Source of the DNA: Apoda limacodes
Lineage: Eukaryota > Arthropoda > Insecta > Lepidoptera > Limacodidae
Assembly (NCBI GenBank): GCA_946406115.1
Contig: OX291544.1
Span: 21,407,521-21,471,520 of the forward strand
Length of the DNA: 64,000 bases
Direction of reading: 5' to 3'
Part shown: positions 9,734-21,875 of the stretch, in pieces
Position numbering within the stretch: position 1 is the stretch's first letter
Layout of the letters: every line of letters begins with the position of its first letter
The notes under the pieces: generated by a model
The model's database searches: none
Seen by the model: only the letters and a program-made list of their open reading frames with translations
What the model was told of the DNA's origin: nothing
Program-made: the position numbers and the translations under genes

Positions 9734-11412
9734 AATTAATCAACATATCTCGTGCAAGTTTGTGTCAATTCCTTGGCCTATATTTTAGTAAATTGTTGAC
9801 ATAAACATTCGGAATCTTCGTACCATATTTACGTAAATAGCAAATGTAATGAAGTAGTTCCTGCTTGTATATTGCTTTATACACCTGTGATAACTCGTCC
9901 TTGATAAATAAACTTAGATCTACGTCAATTTTAAGACTGCTATTGTTTGTTGTGACTCTTAGAGTGTTTGAAGACGTTGTATAATATTTATAACATTGTT
10001 AAAAATATCGGGAAGAAATCTTTTACGCACAAGTATATATTGTTGTTGGTTGTTTTTAAATGAACAATGTTCTTTAAGAACAAAAACTGTTAACAATATA
10101 GTTGTATAATAACTGCATGGGGGCCATCAAATCAAAGAAAGCTGTATTGTTTAAGGTATTCTTTAATACTTAATTAAGTTCATTTTGTAATCTTTAGAAG
10201 CTTTTTGTATAATTAGCTGTTATCTATTATGATCTATTTATTTCGGCTGAATCATTTACTATTCAAACCTCGTTCTTACATAGCTTGATGTACCGCACTT
10301 ATTTAATATCTACAGCTACCTATAAAAGTAGTAATGAAAAAACAAGATTGGATGTACTTGTTAAAAATCAGTTTATTTTCGCATAATAATTTAATTTACT
10401 ACACTGAAGTTGATACAAAATGAATCAACATATCGCGTACAACTTGTACCAATTCTTTGGCTTATTTTAGTTCGTCTTCGAACTATATTTACGTAAATAC
10501 CAAAAGTAATAAAGTAGTTCCTTCTTGTACTTTGCTTGCTTTATACCCCTGTAATAATCGTCCTTGTATATTGCTTGGTTTATACACGTGTGTGATAAAT
10601 CGTCCTTGACCAATAAACTTCGGCCTACCTGCCTCAGAGCGTTTTAAAACGTTTTATAACATTTATGGTTAACATGATTTTCATCGTACAACGTATTTCA
10701 TACAAACGAATTTCCTACAAATTTTTGGCACCATTTTGAAGACGGTCTCTAGAAATAAATATTTAGGTCTGCAGTGTGTCAGTTATCTGTTTAATTGCAT
10801 AGTTTAAAAGTTATACAAGTTTTTAATAAAAATGTTCTTAAATAAGATCAAATATTAATAAAAACATTTATTAGGGTTTTGGACATCCATGTCTGAAAAT
10901 TTTTACAATAAATGTCAAAAACAGGTCGGAAATTCGTTTGTATTAAGCACGCTGCGAGGCGTCGCGAATCGTATTCTCTTACTAAATGTCAAAAATACTT
11001 CTTTTACACAAAAGTATATATTTTGTTGTTTGTTTTTCAATAAGCTAAAACTGTTAACTAAATAGTTAACAGTTATCATAAATGCATGGGTGCCAGCAAA
11101 TAAAAGAAAGCCATGTTGTTAAAGGTATTAAGTTTGTTATATAATGTTTATAGAGACGCTTTATCAATTTATTAGCCTTTCATACCATTACTATTTTTAC
11201 CAAGCTCTTTTTGTATCTATGCTAGTTTTAGTTTAATTTCCTGTTGCTGTTTGTCAGTGTGATTAAAATAATTATCTAATATGATTATAGATTTATTTCT
11301 GCTGAATCATTTCCCATCCTAACCCTGTAGCTTTATGGTCCACACTTATTTGTTTCTACATATACCTTTTAAATTAGTAATGCAAAAACAATCTTGGATG
11401 TGTACTACATAA
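9734..11412. repeat. old segmental tandem duplication, two diverged copies
   Basis: Three ordered blocks recur: 9734-9915 with 10421-10622 ('tcaacatatc', 'atatttacgtaaata', 'gaagtagttcc', 'gataaataaactt'); 10018-10160 with 10998-11130 ('aagtatatat', 'aactgttaac', 'gcatggg', 'aagaaagc'); and 10215-10362 with 11268-11410 ('ttatttcggctgaatcattt', 'agtaatgaaaaaacaa', 'ttggatgt'). The offset grows from about 690 to 980 to 1050 bp, so indels accumulated after duplication. No coding content was seen. Confidence 0.7.
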
Positions 11413-12081
11413 GATTGATTGTTCTTAAAAAAACGTTCATATATATCTGTATACACCCACTTGAAGTAGTTCTTTAAACAATTTTGTCATTTTTTTATGT
11501 ATGTACCTACTCTCGTAGAATTTTATGAGCTAAAATATAAACCAAATCTAACTTCCTCTCTTTTTTCCTACAACAATAAACATTTATTAAGAATGTTTCC
11601 TGCTTTTAGTCGGCGCACTGTTTCACATTAACTTTATGTGAAAGCCTAATATTTATTTTCGTTCGTCCACAAATCCGATAGCAGTGCAAATCGTGTCAAG
11701 GCCGAGCCGCTATCGATCCTACTTCTTGGAGCGGCAACCGACCCATTTTGTACGTTTTTATTATAATCGCAACTTCACTTGATACAGATTAAGCACTAAT
11801 ACAATTATGTTAAATATATACTTACATAAAGTTATGGTGATAGGTGATTTGTACGAACAAAAAGGTATACCTACCCTATACAACATATCAAAACAGAGTG
11901 ATGTAGCGGAAGTGTTGCTAAAGGCCAAAATTTAAGTAATACCTTTTCTTATAAGACATAGTATTCCACACTTATATTTTGGCTTGGAGGGGGAAAAGGA
12001 TCTTTTATGTATTCCTACTTTAACGCGGAAAAAGTCGCTGGCAAAAGTTAGTATAATTATATACATATAATATACTAGCTT
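11413..12081. other. no feature recognised
   Basis: AT-rich sequence. A slightly GC-richer patch near 11690-11750 has no exon signals. Confidence 0.4.
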
Positions 12082-12312
12082 TTGTCCACGGTTTCACCCG
12101 CCCTGAATTCGGTTATCGGTGTAGGATTACAAGGGTTAGTCCTAAACTAGAAAAAAAACCGTCTCACAATTGATGTTTTCAAGTAGCCTATTTCTTTTCT
12201 CGGGACTCAAACTATCTCCATGCCAAATTTCATCTTAAACGGTACAGCGATTAAAGCGTGAAGAGGTTACAGACAGATAGACAGACATTGTTACTTTTAT
12301 AATATTAGTATG
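12082..12312 (-). mobile_element. non-autonomous Helitron-like element, minus orientation
   Basis: Read on the minus strand it starts with a TC-type 5' end, seen on the plus strand as 'tataatattagtatga' at 12297-12312. It ends in '..gacaaaagctag', seen as 'ctagcttttgtccacgg' at 12082. Inside are 'tgccaaatttcatc' and 'cagacagatagacagaca', typical of these small lepidopteran elements. Both ends are present, so the copy is complete at about 230 bp. Confidence 0.75.
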
Positions 12313-13754
12313 AATTATAAACATGGGGGTCGGATGCCCATACATTTTATAAGGAAGTGTCTAACCTTTTGGTTGATGCATCTCGTGACTGGCTTGCCGT
12401 TACTTGGCACAAAGAATAAGTTGAACCATACAAAGAGGAAACGCTGCCAGCCTTCTGGGCACTATGCCACAATGCAATGGTTTAGATCAGGTTTTTTATT
12501 TATAATTTAAGTTTATATTTTTAGTTTAATTTATTTTAGTTTTATATAGTAAAAGATTAGGAAAGAGAAAGAGAGGTTAGAAGATTAAGAAGAAGAGAAG
12601 ATGTAATTTTTTGTTTAATAAATTGTCTAATAATCTTACCAAGTTAAAAAAAAATTTATAAACATTTACCTTTGTAATTTAAAAACCAATTAGATATGCA
12701 ATAAGTCTGTATCTATTTGAGAATATATTCATAATCGTACGTATGTTTTGTAATAACATCATATTTCGACCGTGATAGACTCAACGTTTGTTTTTGTATA
12801 TGTTAAAGGATAATCGGAAAATCGTATCTGTGCGAACATCCTTACACATATGGTAACAGCCGTGTACCGTGACAGTTGGAAAATAAAAATGAGTTTTGTA
12901 ATTTTATTAGCCATTTTTAGGATGATTGCAAAGTTGCATAGTTTTATATTCAAGTTTTTACGGTTTTTTAAAATTCAAGATGGCGTATCTAATATGGCGC
13001 ACATTGCTTTGCCAAAATTCTTCGATAACAAGTTATACGAAAGGTAGTTGCTGTAGCATATTTTTTTTAAACTAATAAAATCTTTGAATTCAGCCCCCTA
13101 TAAAAACCTTGCAGAACTAAGTTTTATCAAAATCGAAGAACTTTTTTAAAAAATGTTATTCATTTATGAAAAATAAACCGCTGGTTCGTTATTTCTGAAA
13201 ACTTATCAGTTTAATTGGAATACAATCTACTTATATAACAAATAGAACAAAAATTGTTAATGATGGCACAGGAAGTGATTCCAAAAACTTGTTATAATAA
13301 GATATAATAATATGTTAATAATAAAAATTAAAAAATTATTATTACAAATTATACAATAATTATACATGTTGTACAAACATTGCGTTCAGTCGTGATTTAT
13401 CTATATTCTTATGTACTTATCACAACCTCAAAATGTGTTTCATTCCAATTTCATTACTACAATCTTTCAGATCCAATGTTAAGATTGTTCTCAATGGAAT
13501 CGTCCTGTTTCTTCAGGACATTGTATTTATTTTTTCCCGAAATAAAACCCGTGACATAAAAAAGGTATGATTTAGGTTCAATATTCAAATATATCATGGT
13601 TAGATGTTTTTATGAAACACTTTTATGTTACATGAAATTTGAGATATAGAAAAAAAGTCTTTCATTTCATAGTTAATGTAAAAACATAAAGTTTACATAT
13701 ATTAAATTTTTTTTTTTGCCACTGCTACTCATAAAAGGCATCTTATTTATCGAA
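12313..13754. other. AT-rich, no gene seen
   Basis: No repeat or exon signature was recognised. Confidence 0.45.
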
Positions 13755-13846
13755 TAAAACTCACTTTTACTCAGTCGGTGAATAAAAACATAACATTAAA
13801 TAAAACCTACTTTTAGTCACTGAGTGAATAAAAACATTTCGTCGAA
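13755..13846. repeat. two-copy tandem repeat, about 46 bp
   Basis: 'aataaaactcacttttactc' ... 'ggtgaataaaaacataac' is followed at once by 'aataaaacctacttttagtc' ... 'gagtgaataaaaacattt'. It abuts the RTE tail that follows. Confidence 0.7.
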
Positions 13847-14038
13847 CCAATAACCGATGAGGAACCACGCATAGGAAGACGCAGCTTGGGACGACCTCCT
13901 ACCAGGTGGACAGACTACCTATTCAGAGCCGCAGCAAGGGGATAGGCGCGGGAAGCTCAGGACCGGCTGTTGTGGAAACATATGGGGGGGGCCTACGTTC
14001 AGCAGTGGATGTCTTCCGACTGAAACGAACGATTCAAA
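13847..14038 (+). pseudogene. RTE-type LINE 3' end
   Basis: The sequence encodes the decayed C-terminal signature of RTE LINE polyproteins. On reading through, GRRSLGRPPTRWTDYLF is followed by a frame change and the 'AQDR..LWKHMG..AYVQQWMS' region ('gctcaggaccggctgttgtg', 'gcctacgttcagcagtggat'). The second part matches the RTE tail at 29.35 kb. Everything upstream is missing. Confidence 0.75.
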
Positions 14039-14877
14039 TTTTACTACTAACCTGAGTCAAAAAAAGAATGCGTTGTGCTGGAGCTTAAAAAGAATGTGGT
14101 ATAATTATCCTAAAAAATATATTTTTACTGCGTTCAAATAAAAAGATTCAATATTTCCTTTAACAAAAACCTTAATAATTTTATATTTTAGGTCAATTTT
14201 ATTCAAAAAATTAAATTTTTAATATAATTTTATTTATACCATTTTTACTTGTTATTAAGGTACTTGTTAGGTACTTCGTATATACTCAACTTGATACAGT
14301 GCCACTTAACTCCAAAGGTCCTGACTTGACCCTCACTCAACCCGCTGTATCTGACTTCCCCTTATATTACTATACATTATTTATAATTCCTCGTTCGCCG
14401 GACCCAAAAACGTCTTGTAAAACTAATATACCGACCCTTATGTCAAATATCGTTCGTGGAGCGGGTTAAGATTTGAAATACTTTACCTACTTGTATAAGA
14501 AATGTGGCAATAATCGATATTAGTGGATATTCGGTATATTTGTTATTTAAAAAAAAATATTTGATGACTTTTATCAGAACGTTATCTTTTGATTTGGGAA
14601 GAAAGTAAATACAGTCAGCATTAGTTTTCTTTCACTGTGCTGGAATAAAATTTTCTTATTTTACATCCTCTAGTTCTAGCTTACCTAGGTTTATAAAAAG
14701 TAGTTGGCTACCACGTTGACACGGCTATAGTTGTTACTACAGCATTTAGCTAAATTACCGCTACCTTAGTGGTATTAAAAAAAAATTCTTAAGCTATAGG
14801 TTACCAATATTGGTAGGTAAGAAAATATTGCAAGTATCTCTCATAGTGTATCAGAAACAGATGAGGATAGTTTCATA
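14039..14877. other. AT-rich, no gene seen
   Basis: No repeat or exon signature was recognised. Confidence 0.45.
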
Positions 14878-15292
14878 GCCCTTTTTAGGGTTCCGTTACT
14901 AAAGAATGCCAGCGGAGCTATGTTATTATGTATATATGTATTAAGCCTACGCTATCTGTCTGCCTGCCTGCCAGACCTTTAATAGGTCAACCTTTTAGAC
15001 AAAAATAGGTTAAATTTTGTAATTTTTACATGACAATGTGTGTTATTATGGCAAATTTCCTAGTAAATAATAAAAAACAAAAAGTTAAAATTTAAGAAGG
15101 CTCTCCATACAAAAACCATGTTTTTGTTTTGATTACTCTTGGTATCGTAAAAACAGATACACACAAGCTTTAAACTTAAAACTATTATAGTAGCTCTTAA
15201 GTAAAAAATAAATAGTACAGACCGGTTAAGTGGGAGTCGGACTTCGTGCTTTATGTGGTGGCACGAAACCCTCGTTGCGCGAGTCTGACTAT
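14878..15292 (-). repeat. GGTTCCG-family repeat, minus orientation, near complete
   Basis: It starts 'tttttagggttccgttacta', then 'tctgtctgcctgcctgcc' and 'ggctctccatacaaaaacca'. It closes with an 'accctcgttgcgcgagtc' block. A second, inverted 'accggttaagtgggagtcgg' block sits just before that end (15224-15243), so the end is rearranged. Confidence 0.7.
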
Positions 15293-15611
15293 GTAAGATT
15301 TTGTATGATACCTACCGAATCTATTATTTCATATATGGTCTATTTTCTATGTAATGACGTTACGTACGTAATAAACGTATGAACTACTAGTTGATACCTG
15401 TTAATATAGACTTACATATTACTTGGTCAGCAGCGATGCGTACAATGGACGCAGCTCGGTGGTCCTAAATTAGGCCCAGTGTAGTTTTAGCTTTGAGAAG
15501 AAAACAAATCGTGTTACTAGACAGCGCAACAAAGTTTAATTACGTGGATTTACCACGAGAAAACCGCTAGTTGCTCAATAAAATGTAAAGAGCACATTAC
15601 ATACCCAATAG
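15293..15611. other. no feature recognised
   Basis: No exon or repeat signature was recognised. Confidence 0.4.
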
Positions 15612-15865
15612 GTAATTGATGTTTCTGGGAATCGATAATAACAGTTAATTGACATTTCTGCTACTCGATATTAATAGTTAATTGACGTTTCTAAGAACCT
15701 ATATTGATAGATAATTGACGTTTCCGATATTAATAGTGTATTGACTTTTTTGAGAATCAATATTAATAGTTAATTGAAGATTCTGAGGATCGATATTAAT
15801 AGTTAATTAACGTTTCTGAGAATCGATGTTAATGATTAATTGACGTTTCTGAGAAACCATATTTG
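15612..15865. repeat. 33-bp minisatellite, about 8 copies
   Basis: Units of the form 'ttaattgacgtttctgagaa' + 'tcgatattaatag' repeat in tandem, with substitutions between copies. One unit near 15711-15736 lacks 7 bp, giving 26 bp. Successive units start at about 15612, 15645, 15678, 15711, 15737, 15770, 15803 and 15836. Confidence 0.85.
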
Positions 15866-17834
15866 AACTACAAAAAATGATTAATTAAAAGGCTTATCTT
15901 GTTAACATAACAGGAAAGTGACAGATATTATGAACGAATACTAATGAATACCATGTTTTGTATTATTTAGATCTAGTCCTAAACTAATTATATGTTTTTG
16001 TTAAAGGTAAGTTATGGATTTTGAGTCAGTTCCAGAAAGGTAAGTAAAAAGTATTTACAAAATACCCTGCCGAGTGCAAGTCATGCTTTAAAAAAAAGAA
16101 CATCTTATACAGCACCATCTGGTCTTAAACTAAGCAAAGTTTTTAGTTTGAACAGATAGGTACAATCACTTATATAGCCAATCCATAAATTATAAAAAAA
16201 ACGTCCTTTCTTGTTAAGCAATTTCAAAATTTTGTATGAAAACAATGACTGTAACACTCTGCATGTCATGTTTTCTCGTACATTTTATTTTGTTTACAAT
16301 TTTAAATAAAACTTTTTAATTTCTTTACTATTTGCTATTTTGTGAACAAAGTAATACATATTTTACACGGTCTACGGTAAGAAAGGCTGAAAGAAAGAAG
16401 ACTTTGTAGGCTATTAATAGGGCCCAATTAAAACTTATTATGTACGGGACCCTTAATGATAGGACTTGGACAATAAAAAGCATTGGCCAATAAATAATGA
16501 CTTTCTGTTTTAAATACATGAGCTAAAGCTTCTAGCGACTTTGCTGTGAAGAACACGGAATAGAAGTTTTCGAGAGTTTGAGACACAAAATAAAGGGGCA
16601 GCCAATTTTGTGTATAATTTGTCTCTTTTAGCAGAGCGCAAAAGCTGCGGGGCTGTAAGTATTAATCAAGGGTGAATTGCTGTTCTGCAGAAGAACCAAG
16701 TTGCTGAAACTTCTTAATGACATTCACAGACTATGCAAAATACTAACAAAATGTATTAAGTAAATTGCTATAAATGAAGCCGAAGTAGAAGTTGTGTAAA
16801 CTTATATGCGCTTGTTGCACCTAAGGTGGCTATCAAGCAGGTGACCTACCTAATATTAAGCGATTACCACAGCCAACCTACCTTTTAGAAGTTGTTCCTT
16901 CCTTTATAAAACCATACATAAACCTCATACTAAAGATCTGTGTACGTTCAATAACTATTCACAGTCAATACTAACTAGCAGATTCCTGTAAAAAGTACAG
17001 AACCGACTCTAAAAATGTGGAAACTTTTCACGAACTCTAGCTACATACGCTAGCGAGTATCGACGGTGCAAACTTTAAAGTCTGCGTATAATTTATTGTA
17101 CCAACTATGCTGTAGCAGCCAAATATGGATCTGCTGTGTCAGTGTGGATGGCGTTTTTCTAAAATTGCTGTTAGCCGCAGATAGCCTCTTAAAACCGGAC
17201 AGGATTTTTTTAGTGACTGCAAAAGGCACTCACTGGTCTAAGAGTGTATACAAGTTGGTGGAAACCATATTTTCCATATTATAGAACAAATTATTTTACA
17301 GATTCTATAAAGACCCTAAAAAGACTGTTTAAAATAAATAACAAAGATACGAGTACGTACTTTGGAAGGTAGCTCCAGCTCTTAGCATAAACCTACACAC
17401 AACAAGTGCGAATGTTCATTTCATTATTTTCCGACTACAGTAAATGTTGCCATATAATACTGTGAAATGGCGTCCTTTTTATAACATCCATTTATTTTGG
17501 GTCACGCTTTATTTACTGTATTAGATTTATTTATTGCTGTAATTATTTTCTTGTTGTTAATTTAATAGCTTGTCTGTCTAAATTAACTTGTCATAACTCA
17601 GTAAAAAAACACTAAAAGAGTATGTAAATCCAGAAATATGTCTTTTTACAGTGTTGTTGCCATCGTTTTTCTTAATTACAGATGGTAATTGTGTCTATTA
17701 TAGCTGTAATAAAGTCCAGAACAAATGGTCTACGTGTCTGTTAAATAATTGTAACATTTTTTTGAGGTGATTAAAATATTTTAATTAAGGGAAGAACAGA
17801 TTTATTTTATATTTCGTTTATTGTAAATTTTGGG
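15866..17834. other. no gene seen; weak LINE-tail-like trace at 16818-16885
   Basis: The only repeat trace is 'ctaaggtggctatcaagcag' with 'agcgattaccacagcc' (16820-16876), which loosely resembles the common LINE tail. A 72-codon open frame at 17066-17284 has no recognisable domain. Confidence 0.4.
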
Positions 17835-18095
17835 GTTTTTTTTTTATACCACTTAGGTGGCAAACAAGCACACGGTTCGCTTGATGGTAAGAGGTCACCG
17901 TGGCCTATGGACGTTTGTAACACCAGGGATCTCACTTGCGCGTTGCCGACCCTTCAGAAATCCAATAACTTCTTTCTTGAAGAACCCCATACTGTAATCC
18001 TTAGAGGTAGGAGGTTGGCAGGGAGCTCATTCCACAATCCAAGCGTTCGCGGGAGGAATTTTCTCTGAAACCGCACTGTTCGGTCGTCAGTTGAG
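17835..18095 (-). mobile_element. 3' tail of jockey/CR1-type LINE, minus orientation
   Basis: A poly(T) run (the LINE poly(A) on the minus strand) is followed by 'taccacttaggtggcaaaca', 'tgatggtaagaggtcaccgt', 'cgcgttgccgacccttcag', 'aataacttctttcttgaaga' and 'gggagctcattccaca'. Read on the minus strand, these encode the FFKKEVI-x-FLKGRQ end of the second LINE protein. Some 260 bp remain. Confidence 0.85.
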
Positions 18096-18579
18096 AAATC
18101 CAACGAAAAATCAACATTCGCATACCTACAAGGCGATCAGAATGAAGCAGAAAAAGAAAGTTTTTTTATTATATCGTAGTTCTAATATTTGCTCAAACCA
18201 CTATAGCACATGACGCTTAATTTACCACTAACTTTCAAAGCTCTGAATCAATCATTAAACTTAGAACTTTGATTGCTTTCAAATAGCCCTAGGTCGAAAT
18301 TCGTGATGGTTTTGGAGAGAAAAGTTAAAAATAACGATAAAACCAGGAATTATCAACCTAATGTTTTAAAATATATTAGGTTGGTAATTAACATTGTATA
18401 ATATGACATAATAAATATATTCAATAAAGACTCTGTTGATAATACCACATGGTACCAATCACATGCCGACGTGATATATCTACTATGACATAATTCGGCA
18501 TGTAAATAAAGGTATACTTAGATGCTTTGATTAAGTTAGCTGATAAAGTTACGTTTAATAGATGTGTAAACTAGTATTA
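18096..18579. other. no feature recognised
   Basis: AT-rich sequence between two element fragments. Confidence 0.4.
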
Positions 18580-18745
18580 CATTCCTTCCCAATCTTATAC
18601 GTCCCCACTCTTGGGGGATCCAACTTGCAAGGCAAGGGCGATTTGGAACATAGACCACACGCGGGCTCAGTGCTGTTTGTGTGTTTTACATACCTACTAT
18701 TTTTTTGGTAAAAGGCCAGTGATGTAAATATTAAATATACCTACT
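18580..18745 (-). mobile_element. tRNA-derived SINE body, minus orientation, truncated
   Basis: 'cttatacgtccccactcttg', 'caaggcaagggcgatttgg' and 'acacgcgggctcagtgctg' match in order the SINE at 21.59 kb, same orientation. The tRNA-like head is missing. Confidence 0.65.
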
Positions 18746-19463
18746 TGAAAAATTAACTTTATTACATTACAAACGATAATGTTGCTGATATTACCAAATG
18801 TCACTTTTCCAATGCTGATTCAATACAATCGGGTTGAAAAGTCCATCAGATTTGGCAAACGAATAATAGGATAATGTTGTAGATTAACCCATAGGATAGA
18901 TAATTTTGATTCCAATCATTAGTTTCCACGGCAAAAGGATTTTGAAAATTAATGGTAAATAATGGGCACTTATCCTAATAATCTTTTAAAAAATTTTATA
19001 TAAATCTTACTACAATATTATGTTAATCCTGGCAGATATAAGTAAACCAATCACCCGACTTTGATCGCAGTCACAGTATAAGGAGGGGTATGCCTACTAT
19101 GTGCCACAGTCGACGTTTCTAGACACTATGGTTACGCTTTTGTGACCACGGAAGGAAAGTAGATAAATATAAAACGAATTTAGATACAACCATCAACTGC
19201 ATAGCTGGCACGGAAACTAAATCTACGCATTCATCCAGTTTGTCTCACAGACATGATTGATGAGGAAACGGCTTGTCGAGGTTTATATACGTTTTAAGCT
19301 TGGAAGTCTCGAATTTTCTCGTATCTATCACGATGCGTCATTAAGCGGGCGTATATGCAGAAATCTGTTTTTTCAGCAGGAATGAGGGGGAAAACTATTA
19401 AACTTATTTGCCTAAAATAGACGGAACCCAATACATGATTGCGTATACTTTACTCGATAGTCA
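18746..19463. other. no feature recognised
   Basis: No exon or repeat signature was recognised. Confidence 0.4.
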
Positions 19464-20514
19464 TTTTTTAGGGTTCCGAAATCAACAAGGAGCCCTTATC
19501 GTTTCGTAATGTCCGTCTGTCTGTCTGCGGCTCAGCTAAGAGACCACTAGTACTAGAAAACTGTAATTTGGCACGGGTATACATATTAGTTAGGCCGACA
19601 AAGTGGTAAAATAAAGTAAAAAAAAATTTTTAGGGTTGTATAATAGGGGACCCGTAAAGTGGGGATGAATATTTTTTGCGTTCCACCCGATACTGTGGGG
19701 TGTCGTTTGATAGCTCGTTTAAAAATATTGTGTAAAAACCATGTTTCGGTTCAGCGATACGCTTGCGAAATATTAAGCTTTATAGTGAAATTTTTTGTTG
19801 GGGCCCAGTGGGGTGGGGGACACTGCCAGCTAAATGGCTGTTCTTAGGTGAGTAAAAAAAGGAAGTAGCATATATAACAAAATTAAAAGAAAAACTATCA
19901 TAGCTAAGTAGGCTTTTTAATGTAATTAATTACTCATTAAAGTCCACCAACTTAAAAAATGTAATCGGATAAGTAAGAAATTCGTACACATTCCATCAAA
20001 AGGTATTAAATATAATTTTTATGAACAATGTTACATTATAGAAAAATAAAATTATTAAATTCTGAATTAAAAAATAATTACTAATTTAAAACCTTTATTT
20101 AAGTCCGAATTACAGGCTACAGACTTAAGTATAGTTGCTCTATCGTTAAATCAGTAACACATAAATTCAATCTCAATTTCAATCTTCAATCTCGCAGTGA
20201 TCATATTGTTTGTGAGTTCTAAAGTATAACATTAAGCAATAAAAACCGGCCAATCGTAAGAGGGGCCGAGCCATTTACCATCTTAAATCGCCGTCATAGT
20301 GCCATCTAGCTATTATTAAGCGAAACAGTAACACATTTGTTTGTTGGAAACGATATTCAAAGTTAAGCAACGTCGAAATTGGTCAGTCATTGGATGGGTG
20401 ACCGCTTAGCGGCACACTTTTTGTTTTTTATTAGTGTTTGTAAATAACGCAAACGGTGTTATGTACGGAACCCTCGGTGTGCGTGTCCGTCTCGCACTTG
20501 GCGGGTTTTTTTAA
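19464..20514 (-). repeat. 5S-containing GGTTCCG-family element, unsplit copy (about 1.05 kb)
   Basis: The left end is 'ttttttagggttccgaaatc' followed by 'tgtccgtctgtctgtctg'. The right end is 'cggaaccctcggtgtgcgtg' followed by 'tctcgcacttggcgggtttt'. Thus 'agggttccg' near one end faces 'cggaaccct' near the other. Between them lie AT-rich stretches, the 'gccatctagctattatta' block and a 5S-rRNA-like segment. No open frame of note exists. It serves as the reference for the split copy at 5.7-8.86 kb and the deleted copy at 33.9 kb. Confidence 0.8.
20358..20408 (+). pseudogene. 5S rRNA-like segment inside the repeat
   Basis: 'aagttaagcaacgtcg' and 'ttggatgggtgaccgc' match the 5S internal control region. 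The middle is more diverged ('aaattggtcagtca') than in the copy at 8.73 kb. It is flanked by the same repeat sequence in both copies, so the 5S piece belonged to the element before it spread. Confidence 0.8.
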
Positions 20515-21589
20515 GTACTCTTTAAAATTTATTTAACAGATTTTTCCCAAAACCTGCAAAAGTATACAAGCTTCAAATTATTAAAAAAACAAAGTTATTT
20601 CGTCAATCGAGGCCGTGACGGCGAAATATTTTTAAATAATTATTTTTCGGTATTTTTGCAAGATCTTGGAAATAGTTAACTAAACTTGTCTCTTTCTTAT
20701 GCATCCGTTACTGTATTTATTCATCACAGTTCCTCATTCATGCATTGCCACACTCTTCAGTACATTATTTTTAAGGTTCCGTACAAAAATTATCAATTAT
20801 GACATGAATGATTAAAAGTCGTCTATTTATCTATCTATGTTACAATTTATTATTCTAGCAACTCTTACGTTATTAAATAAATATAAACATTTGTAAGATA
20901 TATTCCTATCTGTTTAATAATTTTAATTCGGTTAGTTGTTAAAAAAAACTTGCTCACTTTAGAAGTTACTATACTTTTAAAGTCGTTATCGAAAATTTGA
21001 ATCCGTTAACAACAACGTTTTTCGTTATGGATCATCAGCAAATAAAAAGTCAAACATGCTGATAGCGAATAATTATTCAAATTATCGCAAAACCAATTTT
21101 GACTCACAAATTATCGAAAGAGCACTTGAGTCACAACTTGAGAGAGAGAACAGGGGCATCTTCTCTAGAAATTTGACGCTAATTAATTTACGACTAAGGT
21201 ACTTCCTATTTACCTCTGAATTTCCAACAATAAAGCTGATCGCTATCGAGGGATTTGCAAACGACATTCGTCGGTATTACCTATTAAATGAAAACTTATT
21301 CAGGAATATTTAATAAAGCAATTCTTGTACATATACATATTTTCGTATCTTGGACAGAGCTTCAACGATTTGGATGAAATTTTGTATTTAGATTGGGGTT
21401 TCGCTTTTTAAGTTTACCTATTCAGTTCTATCTTTTTTGTAAAAACACAATTTTTTTTTTTAAAAATAGTTCGATTGCCCAGGTATGAATGATAAAACTA
21501 GCAATGAATTTTGATAATTATACATATAATAGTCTGATTAGTACTTAATTATCATTTTTATAGTGATCACTTTTCTTTTTCTTGCCAGC
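20515..21589. other. no gene seen; short GGTTCCG-like trace at 20768
   Basis: 'ttaaggttccgtacaaaaat' near 20770 followed by 'gtctatttatctatctatg' may be another decayed end of the GGTTCCG family. An 85-codon open frame (21056-21313) has no recognisable domain and matches local AT content. Confidence 0.4.
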
Positions 21590-21875
21590 CTTCATACGTC
21601 CCCACTGTTTTGGGCACGGCTACCCTCATAAGCAAGGACGGCCATAGTTCACACGCGGCCCAGTGCGGATTGTGGACTTCACATACGTGTTTTTGACGAA
21701 TGCTGGTTTTCTCACGATGTTTCCCTTCACCGAAAAGCCAGTGGTGTAAATTAATACATCAGTGTACTTGAGAAATAAGGATAGGACTCGTTGGTACAAG
21801 CCGACCCCTGGATTCGAACCTCCGCCACTTAGGACGTGAAGTGAAATTTAAATCCCTCGGCCATCACAGACTTTT
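21590..21875 (-). mobile_element. tRNA-derived SINE, minus orientation, with head and core
   Basis: On the minus strand the head reads 'tgatggccgagggattt' (A-box-like) and 'ggaggttcgaatccagg' (B box). It is followed by the core seen on the plus strand as 'ctcacgatgtttcccttcac', the reverse complement of a gtgaaggaaaacat-type core. The copy at 46.0 kb shares this core. The tail lies near 21590. Transcription by RNA polymerase III from the internal boxes is expected for the family. Confidence 0.8.

Noticed and set aside
15612..15865. CRISPR-like array of 33-bp repeats
   Set aside because: Repeats abut one another with no spacers. It is a minisatellite.
21056..21313. An 85-codon frame with Glu/Arg/Leu-rich sequence
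   Set aside because: Base composition equals the surroundings, there is no splice or promoter context, and an antisense frame of similar length overlaps it.
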